From: Bacillus mojavensis RO-H-1 = KCTC 3706
Lineage (GTDB): Bacteria; Bacillota; Bacilli; Bacillales; Bacillaceae
NCBI RefSeq assembly: GCF_000245335.1
Contig: NZ_JH600279.1
Coordinates: 620,001 to 684,000 of the forward strand
Reading direction: 5' to 3'
DNA length: 64,000 bases
Part shown: positions 1-8,937 of the stretch, one piece after another
How the letters are laid out: every line of letters starts with the position of its first letter
How positions within the stretch are numbered: position 1 is the stretch's first letter
Notes under the pieces: generated by a model
Told to the model about the DNA's origin: nothing
Databases searched by the model: none
The model's input: only the letters and a program-made list of their open reading frames with translations
Made by a program: the position numbers and the translations under genes

Positions 1-1043
1 TCTGCCGCAATCGTCGCAGCCCTGATTCTGGAATGGCTGAACGCCACGTCCTCGGGCACCTTCGCGTCTAAATGGTGACAGACCATCATCATGTCAAGGT
101 GCTCATCCATTGTATTGACGGTGTAAGGGATTGTCGGCGTTGTGGATGACGGCAGAATGTTCGCGTAAGAGGCGAGCTTCATAATATCCGGGGCATGGCC
201 TCCGCCTGCTCCTTCAATGTGATAGGTATGAATCACCCGCTCCCCAATTGCATCAAGCGTGTTTTCCAGAAAGCCCGCTTCATTGATTGTATCCGTATGG
301 ATTGCAACTTGAATATCGGCTTCCTCCACAACTTCCATGCACGTTTTGATAGCGCTTGGCGTCGTGCCCCAGTCTTCATGAAGCTTCAGGCCAATGGCGC
401 CGGCTTCCACCTGTTCGATCAGCGGCGCTTTATCGGATGCGTTCCCTTTTCCCAAAAAGCCGACATTGATCGGAAATTCCTCGGCCGCTTCCAGCATCCT
501 TGCCATATACCATGCACCTGATGTACATGTCGTCGCTTTGCTTCCTGTAGCGGGTCCCGTTCCGCCTCCAAGAAGAGTCGTCACTCCTGAGGAAAGTGCA
601 ACTTCCATCTGCTGAGGACAAATAAAGTGGATGTGCGTATCCACTCCTCCAGCCGTTAAAATTTTGCCTTCCCCGGAAATCACCTCTGTACCCGCACCGA
701 TGACCATATGCGGATCGACTCCATCCATGATATCTGGGTTGCCGCTTTTTCCGACACCCACGATCCGGCCGTCCTTTACACCGACATCCGCTTTGACAAT
801 GCCTGTGTAATCCAATAACACGACGTTGGTGATCACCAAATCCAAAGCGCCGTCTTTTCCTGTGATGCTGCCGTTTTGGCCCATGCCGTCACGAATCGTT
901 TTTCCGCCTCCAAAGATCATTTCTTCACCATATACAGTGAAGTCCTTTTCGACTTCGATCCATAAGTCCGTATCGCCCAATCTGATTTTATCGCCCGTTG
1001 TCGGACCAAACAGCTCCGCGTATTGCTCCCGTGACATTTTCAT
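1..1043 (-). CDS. ureC: Urease alpha subunit UreC (3' part cut by window edge)
   Basis: Catalytic subunit of cytosolic urease, hydrolysing urea to ammonia and carbamate at a two-nickel centre. About 347 residues are present, from the start to just past the active-site flap; the C-terminal ~220 residues lie left of base 1. Visible are the nickel-binding HIH triplet near residue 137, the GLKLHEDWG segment with the lysine that is carbamylated in this family, the HTDT and [12 protein letters not shown] histidines, and the flap VCHHL followed by [11 protein letters not shown]. The ATG at 1043 overlaps the ureB stop by 4 nt (ATGA), so it is translationally coupled. Last gene seen of a urtABCDE-ureABC run. 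Whether accessory ureDEFG genes follow cannot be seen. Confidence 0.98.
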   Translation of the reverse strand, partial: MKMSREQYAELFGPTTGDKIRLGDTDLWIEVEKDFTVYGEEMIFGGGKTIRDGMGQNGSITGKDGALDLVITNVVLLDYTGIVKADVGVKDGRIVGVGKSGNPDIMDGVDPHMVIGAGTEVISGEGKILTAGGVDTHIHFICPQQMEVALSSGVTTLLGGGTGPATGSKATTCTSGAWYMARMLEAAEEFPINVGFLGKGNASDKAPLIEQVEAGAIGLKLHEDWGTTPSAIKTCMEVVEEADIQVAIHTDTINEAGFLENTLDAIGERVIHTYHIEGAGGGHAPDIMKLASYANILPSSTTPTIPYTVNTMDEHLDMMMVCHHLDAKVPEDVAFSHSRIRAATIAA

Positions 1044-1414
1044 CGAATCACACCTTCCATCCAGCCGGCTTTCTTTAAGTTGGCTAACGTTTTTTCTTTG
1101 CCGCGTTCATCGATATACGTATCGGCCATTCCGTTCAGTCCTCTTACTGTTTTTCGCCCTCTGAATTCAACAAGCGTGACCGTTTTCTCCTCACCTGGCT
1201 CAAAACGGACCGATGTGCCTGACGGAATGTCGATACGCATGCCGATGGCTTGTTCGCGGTCAAACGATAGCGCACCATTGGCTTCCGCAAAATGAAAATG
1301 GGAACCGACCTGAACGGAACGTGATCCGGTGTTTTTCACCGCTATCTCCCGTGTCTGGCGGCCTTCGTTAATCGTAATGGTTCCCTCAGCAATCTGAAAT
1401 GCTCCCGGCTTCAT
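1040..1414 (-). CDS. ureB: Urease beta subunit UreB
   Basis: Small structural subunit of urease, 124 residues, normal for Gram-positive UreB. It begins [16 protein letters not shown] and contains [13 protein letters not shown] and the [21 protein letters not shown] stretch typical of the family's beta-fold. It carries no catalytic residues and scaffolds UreC in the heterotrimer. The start overlaps the end of ureA by 4 nt and its stop overlaps the ureC start, giving a tightly coupled ureA-ureB-ureC unit. Confidence 0.97.
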   Translation of the reverse strand: MKPGAFQIAEGTITINEGRQTREIAVKNTGSRSVQVGSHFHFAEANGALSFDREQAIGMRIDIPSGTSVRFEPGEEKTVTLVEFRGRKTVRGLNGMADTYIDERGKEKTLANLKKAGWMEGVIR

Positions 1415-1728
1415 GACTTCACCTCCGCAGAAATCGGATGATGCACTGTGACAAGTTTCACTCCGTCAGGGAATGTAGCTTCCACCTGAATGCTGTCCAG
1501 CATCTCAGGCACGCCCTCCATGACATCTTTTTCAGTCAATACATGGCGGCCGGCTTCCATCAGCTCCGCCACTCCCTTACCATCGCGCGCGCCTTCCATG
1601 ATAAAACAGGTGAGATAAGCGGCAGCCTCGGGATAATTGAGCAGAACGCCGCGCGCCTTTCGCTGCTTGGCTAATTCTCCCGCTGCAAAAATGAGCAATT
1701 TCTCTTGTTCAACAGGTGTCAGTTTCAT
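1411..1728 (-). CDS. ureA: Urease gamma subunit UreA
   Basis: Smallest urease subunit, 105 residues, starting [22 protein letters not shown], with the conserved [22 protein letters not shown] block and TVHHPI near the end. Start ATG at 1728 has a strong AAGGAGG site about 8 nt upstream. The 100-nt spacer to urtE holds no clear terminator and no convincing sigma-A promoter, so I infer read-through from the urea-transporter genes. A direct ureA promoter cannot be excluded. Confidence 0.97.
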   Translation of the reverse strand: MKLTPVEQEKLLIFAAGELAKQRKARGVLLNYPEAAAYLTCFIMEGARDGKGVAELMEAGRHVLTEKDVMEGVPEMLDSIQVEATFPDGVKLVTVHHPISAEVKS

Positions 1729-1729
1729 C

Positions 1730-1804
1730 TTAGGTCCTCCTTATTATCGTCATTCTAAAGCGGATTGCGTTACATGAATCTCCGGAACGATGCAGGCGGG
1801 CCAT
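1730..1804 (-). other. Possible 24-codon leader ORF before ureA
   Basis: A 24-codon frame starts ATG at 1804 and stops TAA at 1730, one base before the ureA ATG. A GGGAGG sequence precedes it but only 2 nt from the ATG, which is closer than usual for a ribosome site. The ureA ribosome site lies inside the 3' end of this frame. It could couple translation into ureA, or be chance. I recognise no family. Confidence 0.15.
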
Positions 1805-1828
1805 CACCTCCCTTTTACAGGATGCTGA

Positions 1829-2530
1829 TCAAACAGTGAGATGCCTTTCAAAACGGCGAGCCGTTTCTTCGTCAGCCTTTCCGTGAGCGACGACCGTTCC
1901 CCTGTCCATAACATAAAGATAGTCAGCGCACGTTAAGGCGTTCTCTAAGCTGTGTTCCACCAAAACAACTGCAGTCTCTTCTTTTCTGGAAATTTCTATG
2001 ATAACTTTTTGAATCAATTCCACGATTGAGGGCTGAATTCCTTCCATTGGTTCATCTAGTAAAATCATTTTCGGATTTCCCATCAGCGCTCTGGCAATCG
2101 CAAGCTGCTGCTGCTGTCCTCCGCTCAAATCGCCGCCTTTACGGTCGAGCATGTCCTTCAAAACAGGAAACCACTGAAAAATCTCCTCCTTGATCTGCCC
2201 TCTCCGCTCCTTCTTAGGAAGCGGTTCTTCTCCGAGCAAAAGATTGTCGCGAACGGTTAAAGCGGGAAAGATGTCTCTCCCCTGCGGCACGTACGCTATT
2301 CCTGCTCTTGCCCGTTTTTCCGTCTTTTCGTTTTGAACAAACGTTTGATGAAAACGAATTTGTCCCTGTTTGGCCGGGATCAGGCCGATGATCGTCTTCA
2401 GCAAAGTGGATTTCCCAACTCCGTTTCGGCCTAATACAGCGACGATCTGCCCAGGGCGGACTTCCATGCTGAGGTTATGCAAAACCATGGATTGATCGTA
2501 ACCGGATGTCACATTACTAACCGCTATCAT
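1829..2530 (-). CDS. urtE: Urea ABC transporter ATP-binding subunit UrtE
   Basis: Second ATPase of the urea importer, 233 residues, of the LivF-like branch of branched-chain amino acid/urea transporters. Walker A GRNGVGKSTLLK lies near residue 35, the signature LSGGQQQQLAIARAL near 136, and Walker B MILLDEPMEGIQP near 157, followed by the switch histidine in VLVEHS. The start overlaps the urtD stop by 4 nt (ATGA at 2527-2530). Its neighbours urtD, urtC, urtB, urtA and ureA decide the substrate as urea rather than leucine. The assignment is by context plus family; a Liv-type amide specificity is the alternative. Confidence 0.93.
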   Translation of the reverse strand: MIAVSNVTSGYDQSMVLHNLSMEVRPGQIVAVLGRNGVGKSTLLKTIIGLIPAKQGQIRFHQTFVQNEKTEKRARAGIAYVPQGRDIFPALTVRDNLLLGEEPLPKKERRGQIKEEIFQWFPVLKDMLDRKGGDLSGGQQQQLAIARALMGNPKMILLDEPMEGIQPSIVELIQKVIIEISRKEETAVVLVEHSLENALTCADYLYVMDRGTVVAHGKADEETARRFERHLTV

Positions 2531-3276
2531 GACGCCCCGCTCCTTCCTAAATACACCGCTGCCACCTCTTCATTGCTTGTAATCTCATCCATCGATCCTT
2601 CACAAAGCACTTTTCCTTCATGCATCACCGTCACTTTTCTGGAAAACGAGCGGACAAAATCCATATCGTGCTCCACAATTAAAACGGAACATGTTTTGGC
2701 AATTTCCTCAAGGAGAGCCCCGGTTTTATCCCGCTCTTTTCCCGTCATTCCGGCGATCGGTTCATCCAGCAGCAAAAGCTTCGGCTCCATGGCGAGCTGC
2801 ATGCCGATTTCGAGCCATTGTTTCTGTCCGTGTGACAGGCTGCCGGCTTTTATGTCCCGCTTTCCTTCTAAACCGATCAGCTTCAGGATGTCTGTCACCC
2901 TGTCACGCTGTTCTCTTGTCATACGCGCCATCAGCAGGGAGAGAATCGTTTTTTTCTGCTTCATGGCAAGCTCGATATTTTCAAACACGGTCAGCTGCGA
3001 AAAGACACTCGGAGCCTGAAACTTTCTGGCGACGCCCATTTTGGCGATCTGATATTCCGGAACCTTTGTCAGTTCTGCCGTTTCTTGAAAAACAACCTCA
3101 CCCGACTGCGGCTTTGTTTTCCCGCAAATAATATCCAGCATGGTTGTTTTCCCGGCGCCATTCGGCCCAATCAAAAAGTGAATATCACGTTCCTGCACAC
3201 TGATATCCGCCCCCTGCAGCGCACAAAACCCATCAAACTGAACCTTCACGTCACGGCAGATAAGTATCGGTTTCAT
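2527..3276 (-). CDS. urtD: Urea ABC transporter ATP-binding subunit UrtD
   Basis: First ATPase (LivG-like) of the urea importer, 249 residues from the ATG at 3276 (MKPILICRDVKVQF), chosen because AAAGGAG sits just upstream; a longer frame to 3342 lacks this. Walker A GPNGAGKTTMLDI, signature LSHGQKQWLEIG and Walker B LLLLDEPIAGM are present; the HGQKQWLEIGMQL wording is typical of UrtD rather than LivG. The gene begins inside the end of urtC (26-nt overlap) and ends overlapping urtE, so it is translationally coupled on both sides. Confidence 0.94.
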   Translation of the reverse strand: MKPILICRDVKVQFDGFCALQGADISVQERDIHFLIGPNGAGKTTMLDIICGKTKPQSGEVVFQETAELTKVPEYQIAKMGVARKFQAPSVFSQLTVFENIELAMKQKKTILSLLMARMTREQRDRVTDILKLIGLEGKRDIKAGSLSHGQKQWLEIGMQLAMEPKLLLLDEPIAGMTGKERDKTGALLEEIAKTCSVLIVEHDMDFVRSFSRKVTVMHEGKVLCEGSMDEITSNEEVAAVYLGRSGAS

Positions 3277-4321
3277 ATGCAGCCGCTCCTTTCTTTTTCG
3301 AGAAAGAAAGCCGGGTTCCAAGCTTCTCAAACAGTCCGACAATCCCTTTTGGCAAGTAAAGCACGACGATCATAAACAGCGCACCGAGGAAATACAGCCA
3401 AATGTCAGGATAATATTCGCTTAAATAGCTTTTCATGCCGTTTGTTAACAGCGCGCCCAGCACAGCTCCGAAAATAGAGTGCCTGCCGCCGATCGCCACC
3501 CACAGCACCATTTCCACTGAAGGGATGATGCCCATCATTTCCGGCGAGATCATCCCGTCCTGAAGCACAAACAGCATCCCGGCAATTCCCGCCATCGCAG
3601 CGGACACACAGTAAATAAACACTTTAAAAACAGTGGAATGATAACCAAAAAAACGCACCCTGTTTTCTCCTTCGCGAACCGCCTGCAAAAGCCGGCCAAA
3701 GCGGCTTCTCGTAAGAAACAAAGCGATTACAACAGTAAGGCCGAGAAAAAAGACTGTGGTAAAATACAGGATCCGCTTCAACGCAGGATCAGCCAAAGAA
3801 TATTGAAAAATCGTATAGAAGTTGGTAAGTCCATTGGTACCGCCGGTGATTTCTTGGCTGCCGATGAACAGTGTGACCACCACAACGACGACTGCCTGTG
3901 ATATCAATGAAAAATATACTCCCTTTATATTGTTGCGGAACGTAAAATAGCCGAGCAAAAACGCCAGTAGCACAGGCACAGCCACAGCCGCCGCAATTGC
4001 AGCAAAAGGATGCCTGAACAAAGCCCAGATCCACGGCAGTTCGCTGACTCCCGTCCACTCCATAAAATCAGGAATGCCGGATGGTGAGGCTTCTATTTTT
4101 AAACACATCGCCATGCAGTAGGCGCCCAATCCGAAAAAGACGCCGTGCCCCAAGCTCAAAATGCCTGTATATCCCCAAATGAGGCAAATGCCGACCGCTA
4201 CAATCGCAAAGCATAAAAACTTCGCCAACAGCCCCAATCGAAACTCCTGAAGAAAGAACGGAGCGGCGATAAAAAGGGCAAACATCACAAGATACGGACT
4301 GAATTGCGAAAACTGCTTCAT
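3251..4321 (-). CDS. urtC: Urea ABC transporter permease UrtC
   Basis: Integral membrane permease of the LivM type, 356 residues from ATG 4321 (MKQFSQFSPYLVMFALF), preceded by AGGGGGTG. Hydrophobic segments run throughout, with the family hallmark GYTGILSLGHGVFFGLGAYC near residues 50-70 and the inner-loop region FGRLLQAVREGENRVRFFGY that contacts the ATPases. The last about 30 codons overlap the urtD start. It pairs with UrtB to form the membrane pore. A 10-nt gap separates it from urtB. Confidence 0.94.
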   Translation of the reverse strand: MKQFSQFSPYLVMFALFIAAPFFLQEFRLGLLAKFLCFAIVAVGICLIWGYTGILSLGHGVFFGLGAYCMAMCLKIEASPSGIPDFMEWTGVSELPWIWALFRHPFAAIAAAVAVPVLLAFLLGYFTFRNNIKGVYFSLISQAVVVVVVTLFIGSQEITGGTNGLTNFYTIFQYSLADPALKRILYFTTVFFLGLTVVIALFLTRSRFGRLLQAVREGENRVRFFGYHSTVFKVFIYCVSAAMAGIAGMLFVLQDGMISPEMMGIIPSVEMVLWVAIGGRHSIFGAVLGALLTNGMKSYLSEYYPDIWLYFLGALFMIVVLYLPKGIVGLFEKLGTRLSFSKKKGAAAYETDTYLP

Positions 4322-4331
4322 CCGGCACCCC

Positions 4332-5234
4332 CTAATCAAGTAATCTCGTTCTGACGCTTGCGAGACCCGAAGGCCGCCATTGCAGAAAGAGAATAATAAA
4401 CGCAAACACCACAACCTTGGCTACGGTGGCGCTTGCCGAATACTCCACAAATGTACTGAGTAATCCCACCAGCACAGCCCCAATAATCGTCCCTTTTAAT
4501 TTTCCGATACCGCCTAAAATGACGATCATAAAAGCATCGACCAGATAGGACGAACCGAGAGTAGGCCCGATTGACCCCAGCAATGTGAGTGAGCTCCCCG
4601 CAATACCGGCCAGCCCGCTTCCGAGCGCGAAAGCCAATGTATCTGTTTTTCTCACAGATACACCAAGACATGATGCCATGCTCCGATTCAGCGTAACAGC
4701 CTGCATCCGCCGTCCCGCAGAGGTTTTAAACAAATAGAATCCGAGCAGCGCCAGTGTAAAAAGAACGAGCGCCAAAATAAACAGCCTTTTATACGGAAAG
4801 GTAACGGAAAACAGTGTTAATCCTCCCGTCAGCCATTCAGGAGACTTGACGGCCACATTTGGTGCGCCAAAAATCGATCTGGCCGCCTGCTGCAGGATCA
4901 AGCTTACCCCCCATGTTGCCAAAAGGCTGTCGAGCGGACGGTCATACAACCGCCTGACAATCACCTTTTCAATAACAATTCCAATAAACGCCGCAACCGC
5001 AAATGCCATGATGATAGCAATTAAAAAATAGTAAGAAAACATAGAAGCCGGCAAATAACTTAAAAACAGCTGCTGAACGACATATGTCGTATATGCCCCC
5101 GCCATAATCAGCTCACCGTGCGCCATATTGATTATGTTCATCAAACCGAATGTAACGGCCAATCCAATCGCAATGAGAATCAAAATAGAACCGAGACTGA
5201 TTCCGTTAAACAATTGCGTTACGATGACAGACAT
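4332..5234 (-). CDS. urtB: Urea ABC transporter permease UrtB
   Basis: LivH-type membrane permease, 300 residues from ATG 5234 (MSVIVTQLFNGISLGSI), chosen over an upstream ATG because AGGAGGCGG lies at correct spacing. The LMNIINMAHGELIMAGAYTTY motif near residue 35 and the VDAFMIVILGGIGKLKGTIIGA block near residue 230 are characteristic of this permease family. It sits between the binding protein and UrtC with short spacers, so the five urt genes look like one transcription unit. Confidence 0.94.
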   Translation of the reverse strand: MSVIVTQLFNGISLGSILILIAIGLAVTFGLMNIINMAHGELIMAGAYTTYVVQQLFLSYLPASMFSYYFLIAIIMAFAVAAFIGIVIEKVIVRRLYDRPLDSLLATWGVSLILQQAARSIFGAPNVAVKSPEWLTGGLTLFSVTFPYKRLFILALVLFTLALLGFYLFKTSAGRRMQAVTLNRSMASCLGVSVRKTDTLAFALGSGLAGIAGSSLTLLGSIGPTLGSSYLVDAFMIVILGGIGKLKGTIIGAVLVGLLSTFVEYSASATVAKVVVFAFIILFLQWRPSGLASVRTRLLD

Positions 5235-5266
5235 TTTCCGCCTCCTCTCCCGCAAACGGCTTTGAT

Positions 5267-6523
5267 TTATTTAGATAACCCCTTTGCCCAGTCGTACGTT
5301 CTTAAATACGGATCAGGTTTTACCGGATCACCTGAATTCCATACTTCTTTAAACTGTCCATCCCCCGTGATTTGCCCGATTCTAACTGTTTTGTAAAGAT
5401 GCTGTGTTTCCCCATCGATTTTCACCGTGCCGCCCGGGGCCTTGAATGCAATCCCGTCAGCCGCTTTCTTCACTTTATCGATATCAAAGGACTTGGCTTT
5501 TTCAACAGCCGCTGCCCAGAGATACACCGCATTATAACCGGCTTCAATCGGATCGCTCGTCACCCGGCTATCGCCGTTCATCTTTTTATAATGCTTCACG
5601 AATGTCTGATTTTCGTTTGTATTGGTTGTCTGGAAGTAATTCCACACCGCATAATGCCCTTTTAGCACATCAGGACCGATCCCCCGAATTTCTTCCTCTG
5701 CGACACTCGCCGACATGACAGGAATTTCATCAGCTGTCACACCCGCATCTATCAGCTGCTTAAAAAATGCCACATTGCTGTCGCCGTTTAATGTGTTAAA
5801 AATAACATCCGGCTGCTTTTCATTGATTTTGCTGACCAGCGTACTGTAATTCGTGTGGCCGAGCGGCGTATACTCTTCACCGACAATTTCTCCCCCAGCG
5901 GCTTTCACTTGCGCTTTAATGATTTTATTGGCTGTTCTCGGAAACACATAATCAGAGCCGATCAGAAAGAATGTCTTGCCTTTATTCTTCAGCAGCCAAT
6001 CAACAGCCGGCACGATTTGCTGGTTTGTCGTTGCTCCGGTATAAAACATATTTGGTGATGACTCCATGCCTTCGTATTGCACCGGATAGAACAGCAGCCC
6101 GTTATTTTGCTCTACAACCGGGAGCATCGCTTTACGGCTCGCTGATGTCCATCCTCCGAAAACAGCCGCCGCTTTGTCCTGCTGAAGCAGCTTTCTCATT
6201 TTTTCGGCATATGTAGGCCAGTCAGAAGCCCCGTCCTCCACGACAGGTTCAAGCTTTTTGCCGAGAACGCCGCCTTTTTGGTTGATTTCATGAATAGCCA
6301 GCAGCTCTGCATCATGAACGGATACCTCGCTGATTGCCATTGTCCCGCTTAATGAGTGAAGAATCCCAATCTTCACTGCATCCCCGCTTGTGTCAATATC
6401 AACTGTTTTTTTCGCATCCACGCTGGCTTCCGACACTTTTTTCGGCGCCGTACATCCCGTGATCAGAATCGTGATAAGAACCATCAGAAAGAAAGCCTGT
6501 ATTCTAACCCCTTTGCTTTTCAT
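5267..6523 (-). CDS. urtA: Urea ABC transporter substrate-binding lipoprotein UrtA
   Basis: 418-residue extracellular binding protein. The N-terminus [20 protein letters not shown] leads to a lipobox ITGC with Cys at about residue 24, so it is membrane-anchored by lipidation. The mature part has the periplasmic-binding type I fold opening [17 protein letters not shown] and features typical of urea/short-amide binders ([45 protein letters not shown]). Start ATG 6523 has AAAGGAGG upstream. First gene of the probable urtABCDE-ureABC operon, preceded by two nitrogen-regulator boxes. I do not recall an urt operon in B. subtilis 168, so this looks like accessory content or a lineage-specific retention. 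Confidence 0.94.
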   Translation of the reverse strand: MKSKGVRIQAFFLMVLITILITGCTAPKKVSEASVDAKKTVDIDTSGDAVKIGILHSLSGTMAISEVSVHDAELLAIHEINQKGGVLGKKLEPVVEDGASDWPTYAEKMRKLLQQDKAAAVFGGWTSASRKAMLPVVEQNNGLLFYPVQYEGMESSPNMFYTGATTNQQIVPAVDWLLKNKGKTFFLIGSDYVFPRTANKIIKAQVKAAGGEIVGEEYTPLGHTNYSTLVSKINEKQPDVIFNTLNGDSNVAFFKQLIDAGVTADEIPVMSASVAEEEIRGIGPDVLKGHYAVWNYFQTTNTNENQTFVKHYKKMNGDSRVTSDPIEAGYNAVYLWAAAVEKAKSFDIDKVKKAADGIAFKAPGGTVKIDGETQHLYKTVRIGQITGDGQFKEVWNSGDPVKPDPYLRTYDWAKGLSK

Positions 6524-6556
6524 TCACAACCTCCTTTGTCTGATTGAGTCAACTGA

Positions 6557-6573
6557 TGTTATAAAAGTTAACA
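6557..6573. promoter_or_regulatory. TnrA/GlnR-type operator, urtA-proximal
   Basis: TGTTATAAAAGTTAACA matches the TGTNA-N7-TNACA consensus of TnrA/GlnR sites at every defined position and is nearly palindromic. It lies 34 nt upstream of the urtA start codon, in the leader if transcription begins at either candidate promoter, which suits repression. Known biology: TnrA and GlnR control nitrogen genes including ureABC in B. subtilis. Confidence 0.75.
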
Positions 6574-6586
6574 ACTTATGTCATTT

Positions 6587-6637
6587 ATTATATAGAACAG
6601 ATGCATTACTTTAAAGAATATTTAAAAAATTTAGATA
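6587..6637 (-). promoter_or_regulatory. Candidate urt promoter elements
   Basis: Two sigma-A -10 candidates can be read on the minus strand: TATAAT at 6587-6592 (with a poor -35 TTTAAA at 6610-6615, spacer 17) and TATCTA at 6632-6637. For the second, the upstream operator at 6663-6679 would be centred about 45-50 bp before the start, the spacing known for TnrA activation. Which one is used cannot be decided from sequence. Confidence 0.4.
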
Positions 6638-6662
6638 CTTTAACCAAATCGATTGTCTTTTT

Positions 6663-6679
6663 TGTCATATTTATTCACA
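6663..6679. promoter_or_regulatory. TnrA/GlnR-type operator, distal
   Basis: TGTCATATTTATTCACA fits TGTNA-N7-TNACA perfectly. Its centre is 106 bp from the centre of the proximal box, about ten helical turns, compatible with cooperative binding of two dimers. It abuts the csbD terminator. Confidence 0.72.
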
Positions 6680-6680
6680 T

Positions 6681-6712
6681 AAAAAAAGGCAAGAAACATT
6701 GTTTCTTGCCTT
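6681..6712 (-). terminator. Terminator of csbD
   Basis: Twelve-bp perfect stem AAGGCAAGAAAC / GTTTCTTGCCTT with a three-base loop, followed on the minus strand by a run of T. It separates csbD from the urt promoter region. Confidence 0.9.
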
Positions 6713-6722
6713 GCCGCTCTGA

Positions 6723-6911
6723 TTAATTTTTATCTGTGAATGTATCCTTTGCTTTACCGATATCTTTTTGGACCTCGCCTTTTGCCTTATCTTTTTTGCC
6801 TTCAGCCTTCATATCCGTTTTGTCGGTCATATCTCCAACTTTATCCTTCACTTCTCCCTTGGCTTTATTTAAGCCGCCTTTCATTTTATCTTTTACACTA
6901 TCGTTACCCAT
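6723..6911 (-). CDS. csbD: CsbD-family general stress protein
   Basis: A 62-residue, very hydrophilic, lysine/aspartate/glycine-rich protein (MGNDSVKDKMKGGLNKAKGE), with internally repetitive KDKxKGEVxKxxG wording and no cysteine or tryptophan. ATG 6911 has GAAGGGAGAG upstream; the longer open frame upstream is non-coding. CsbD (YwmG) is a small sigma-B general stress protein of unknown molecular role in B. subtilis. A good sigma-B promoter lies 40-64 nt upstream, matching that regulation. Confidence 0.95.
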   Translation of the reverse strand: MGNDSVKDKMKGGLNKAKGEVKDKVGDMTDKTDMKAEGKKDKAKGEVQKDIGKAKDTFTDKN

Positions 6912-6950
6912 GTGTAATTCTCTCCCTTCATTTATGTGTGTACTTGTTAC

Positions 6951-6975
6951 CTTCCCGATCTGAGCAGCGGTAAAC
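6951..6975 (-). promoter_or_regulatory. Sigma-B-type promoter of csbD
   Basis: On the minus strand GTTTAC (6970-6975), spacer of 13 nt (14 if counted from the core GTTTA), then GGGAAG (6951-6956), matching the sigma-B pattern GTTTaa-N13-15-GGGtAt. Confidence 0.7.
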
Positions 6976-6984
6976 ATTTGAATA

Positions 6985-7464
6985 TTATTTATCGATTTCA
7001 TAACGCTCTCCGTAACGGAGCACCTTGTAGAGCGCCAGCCCGTCAGATGATTTATTTTCTGAGTAACGGACCGGCAGCAGGGCAAAAAACACATAATACG
7101 TAGAAAAGTAGACAAACTGATAAAAAAACACATTTGGCTTCAATACACTGTGTATAATGAGCAAATTCACTGCGAAAATGGTGATTAAGTTAAACAGGCA
7201 GCCTCCGGCATAAACAAGTGCGTGTGTGAATCGGTTGTCGATCTTCAGTTCGCCGTACCGGCAAAACGAATCCATAAAATAAATGGTTCTGACCTGTATC
7301 GGCCCGATCCTGAACAGTTTTTTGCCCATCCCGATATCCAATGAACCCTTCCCGCCAAAAACAAAAGCCATAAAGCTGTGCCCGGCAACATGTATAATAG
7401 ATACAAGCGGCAGAACGATGAGGAAAGACCACAGAAACTTCACCATATCATCAAATCCAAACAT
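6985..7464 (-). CDS. ywmF: Membrane protein YwmF, M50 protease-like without catalytic Glu
   Basis: 159 residues from ATG 7464 (MFGFDDMVKFLWSFLIVLPL), chosen because GGGGGA precedes it; a longer frame to 7545 lacks a ribosome site. Three to four hydrophobic segments. I see HVAGH at residues 25-29 inside the first membrane segment, where M50 site-2 proteases have HExxH, and SSDG at residues 139-142 after the last membrane segment, where they have a DG motif. The glutamate is replaced by valine, so peptidase activity is unlikely. Function unknown; position between csbD and rapB is as in B. subtilis. Confidence 0.85.
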   Translation of the reverse strand: MFGFDDMVKFLWSFLIVLPLVSIIHVAGHSFMAFVFGGKGSLDIGMGKKLFRIGPIQVRTIYFMDSFCRYGELKIDNRFTHALVYAGGCLFNLITIFAVNLLIIHSVLKPNVFFYQFVYFSTYYVFFALLPVRYSENKSSDGLALYKVLRYGERYEIDK

Positions 7465-7615
7465 TGAATTCCCCCTCACGCTTGTCATAAACAACGCCAT
7501 TTCCCATTTCACAAAATCGCGGCTAACCATCCGTTTGTGTTCCAAAACAGTATGTAGCGATTTTTCCTGTTCTCCACGGAAATAAACGTCCCGATGCTCC
7601 CCTTTTTTTGTATAT

Positions 7616-7644
7616 AAAAAACCATCTGGCGTCAGATGGTTTTT
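7616..7644 (-). terminator. Terminator of rapB
   Basis: Stem AAACCATCTG / CAGATGGTTT with loop GCGT, with T-run on the minus strand, overlapping the rapB stop codon. Confidence 0.88.
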
Positions 7645-8776
7645 ACACTTGATATAAACAGTCTTCTTTCTGGATCAGCGCTCTCATGCTGACCGCTTTT
7701 TCATAGAAAAACACCGCATCTTTATAGTTTTCGTGAAGGCTCGAATATGCAGCTGCATCCAGAGCAAATTCCTCAATATACACATACAGGGACTTGGCCT
7801 CCATATAATCAAATACCTCTTGAATCATACCCATGTTAACGGATTCCACATATAGAGCCTGCAGAAATTTATATTTTTCCAGACTGAAGCTGTCGTTTCG
7901 TTTTCGGGCGATGGCAATCCCTTTTTCATAATAATGCATAGCCGCTTGTTCAGCTTGTTTTTTGAAAAGAACACGCGTTAAGCTGAACAGCGCTTTCGGG
8001 AGCTGCTCCAGCTGATGTTCCTCAAAGACAGGCAGCGCTTTTTCAAAGTAGGCAGCCGCCTGATCCAGCTCTCCTTTTTCATCATAACAGTTCCCCATGT
8101 TGTAGAGGGCTGATCCGATCAAGCGGGGCTGTCCTTCCAATAAAGCCAAACGATAAGCGTCATCGAGATGCTCAAGCGCTTTTTCATAATTTCTGTAGTC
8201 TATATAGTTTCCCGAAATGACAAAGTGACATTGAATTCTTCTCACCCTGTAAAAATCATGAGCCTTATAGGTCTCAAGCGCCTGTATCGCATGATTCATA
8301 GAAAAGTGGGTCTGCTTCATAATATAAAATACTTCCGCTACTTTAAAATGAAATTCCGCTCTTTCAATATCATCCTCTACATACGCAAGCATTTTCTCAG
8401 CTTTTCGATAGAAAGATATGGCTGAGATGTAATTGTTCTGTTCAAATTCATACATCCCTCTGAACAAATGAAAATAATACTCAGATAATCCCGAGATGCT
8501 GTCCTTGCTGCTTTCCAGCCTCTCGATTAATTCACGATATTGGAGCTGAGATTCCTCGTGCAGGTCGGGCTTTACATAATCAAGCATAATTTGATGACGG
8601 TAGCTGATCAGCTGATAATACAACAGAAGCAGCTGATCCTCTTCCATATGTTCTATATCATGATCAATCTCTTCCTTCAGCTGAACGGCATCAGCCACTT
8701 GAAATGCTAAAATGTGCTTATACCACTGATTGATTTTAACTCCTACTTGAGATGACGGGATCTCGTAAGCGGCCAT
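7643..8776 (-). CDS. rapB: Rap-family response regulator aspartate phosphatase RapB
   Basis: 377-residue cytosolic protein of the Rap family: an N-terminal helical bundle ([15 protein letters not shown], residues 8-22) that contacts Spo0F in RapH structures, then tetratricopeptide-like repeats from about residue 100, e.g. [26 protein letters not shown]. Rap proteins dephosphorylate Spo0F~P or block DNA-binding regulators. The location between ywmF and moaA identifies it as RapB, known to dephosphorylate Spo0F~P and to lack an adjacent phr gene; none is seen here either. Spo0F itself is encoded at 46.1-46.5 kb. Confidence 0.92.
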   Translation of the reverse strand: MAAYEIPSSQVGVKINQWYKHILAFQVADAVQLKEEIDHDIEHMEEDQLLLLYYQLISYRHQIMLDYVKPDLHEESQLQYRELIERLESSKDSISGLSEYYFHLFRGMYEFEQNNYISAISFYRKAEKMLAYVEDDIERAEFHFKVAEVFYIMKQTHFSMNHAIQALETYKAHDFYRVRRIQCHFVISGNYIDYRNYEKALEHLDDAYRLALLEGQPRLIGSALYNMGNCYDEKGELDQAAAYFEKALPVFEEHQLEQLPKALFSLTRVLFKKQAEQAAMHYYEKGIAIARKRNDSFSLEKYKFLQALYVESVNMGMIQEVFDYMEAKSLYVYIEEFALDAAAYSSLHENYKDAVFFYEKAVSMRALIQKEDCLYQV

Positions 8777-8937
8777 GCCTCTCCAACCCTTTCTATGAAC
8801 TAGTGGTTATATTTTATCATATTGTATAGCTTTGGAATTAAAATTCCTTCCAGTGATTCCTTCTTTTTGCCTATCCTTATATCTTTCGGTTTATGAACGG
8901 ATTTTTTGCACTTTTTCGCATTACAGTTTTTGACACA

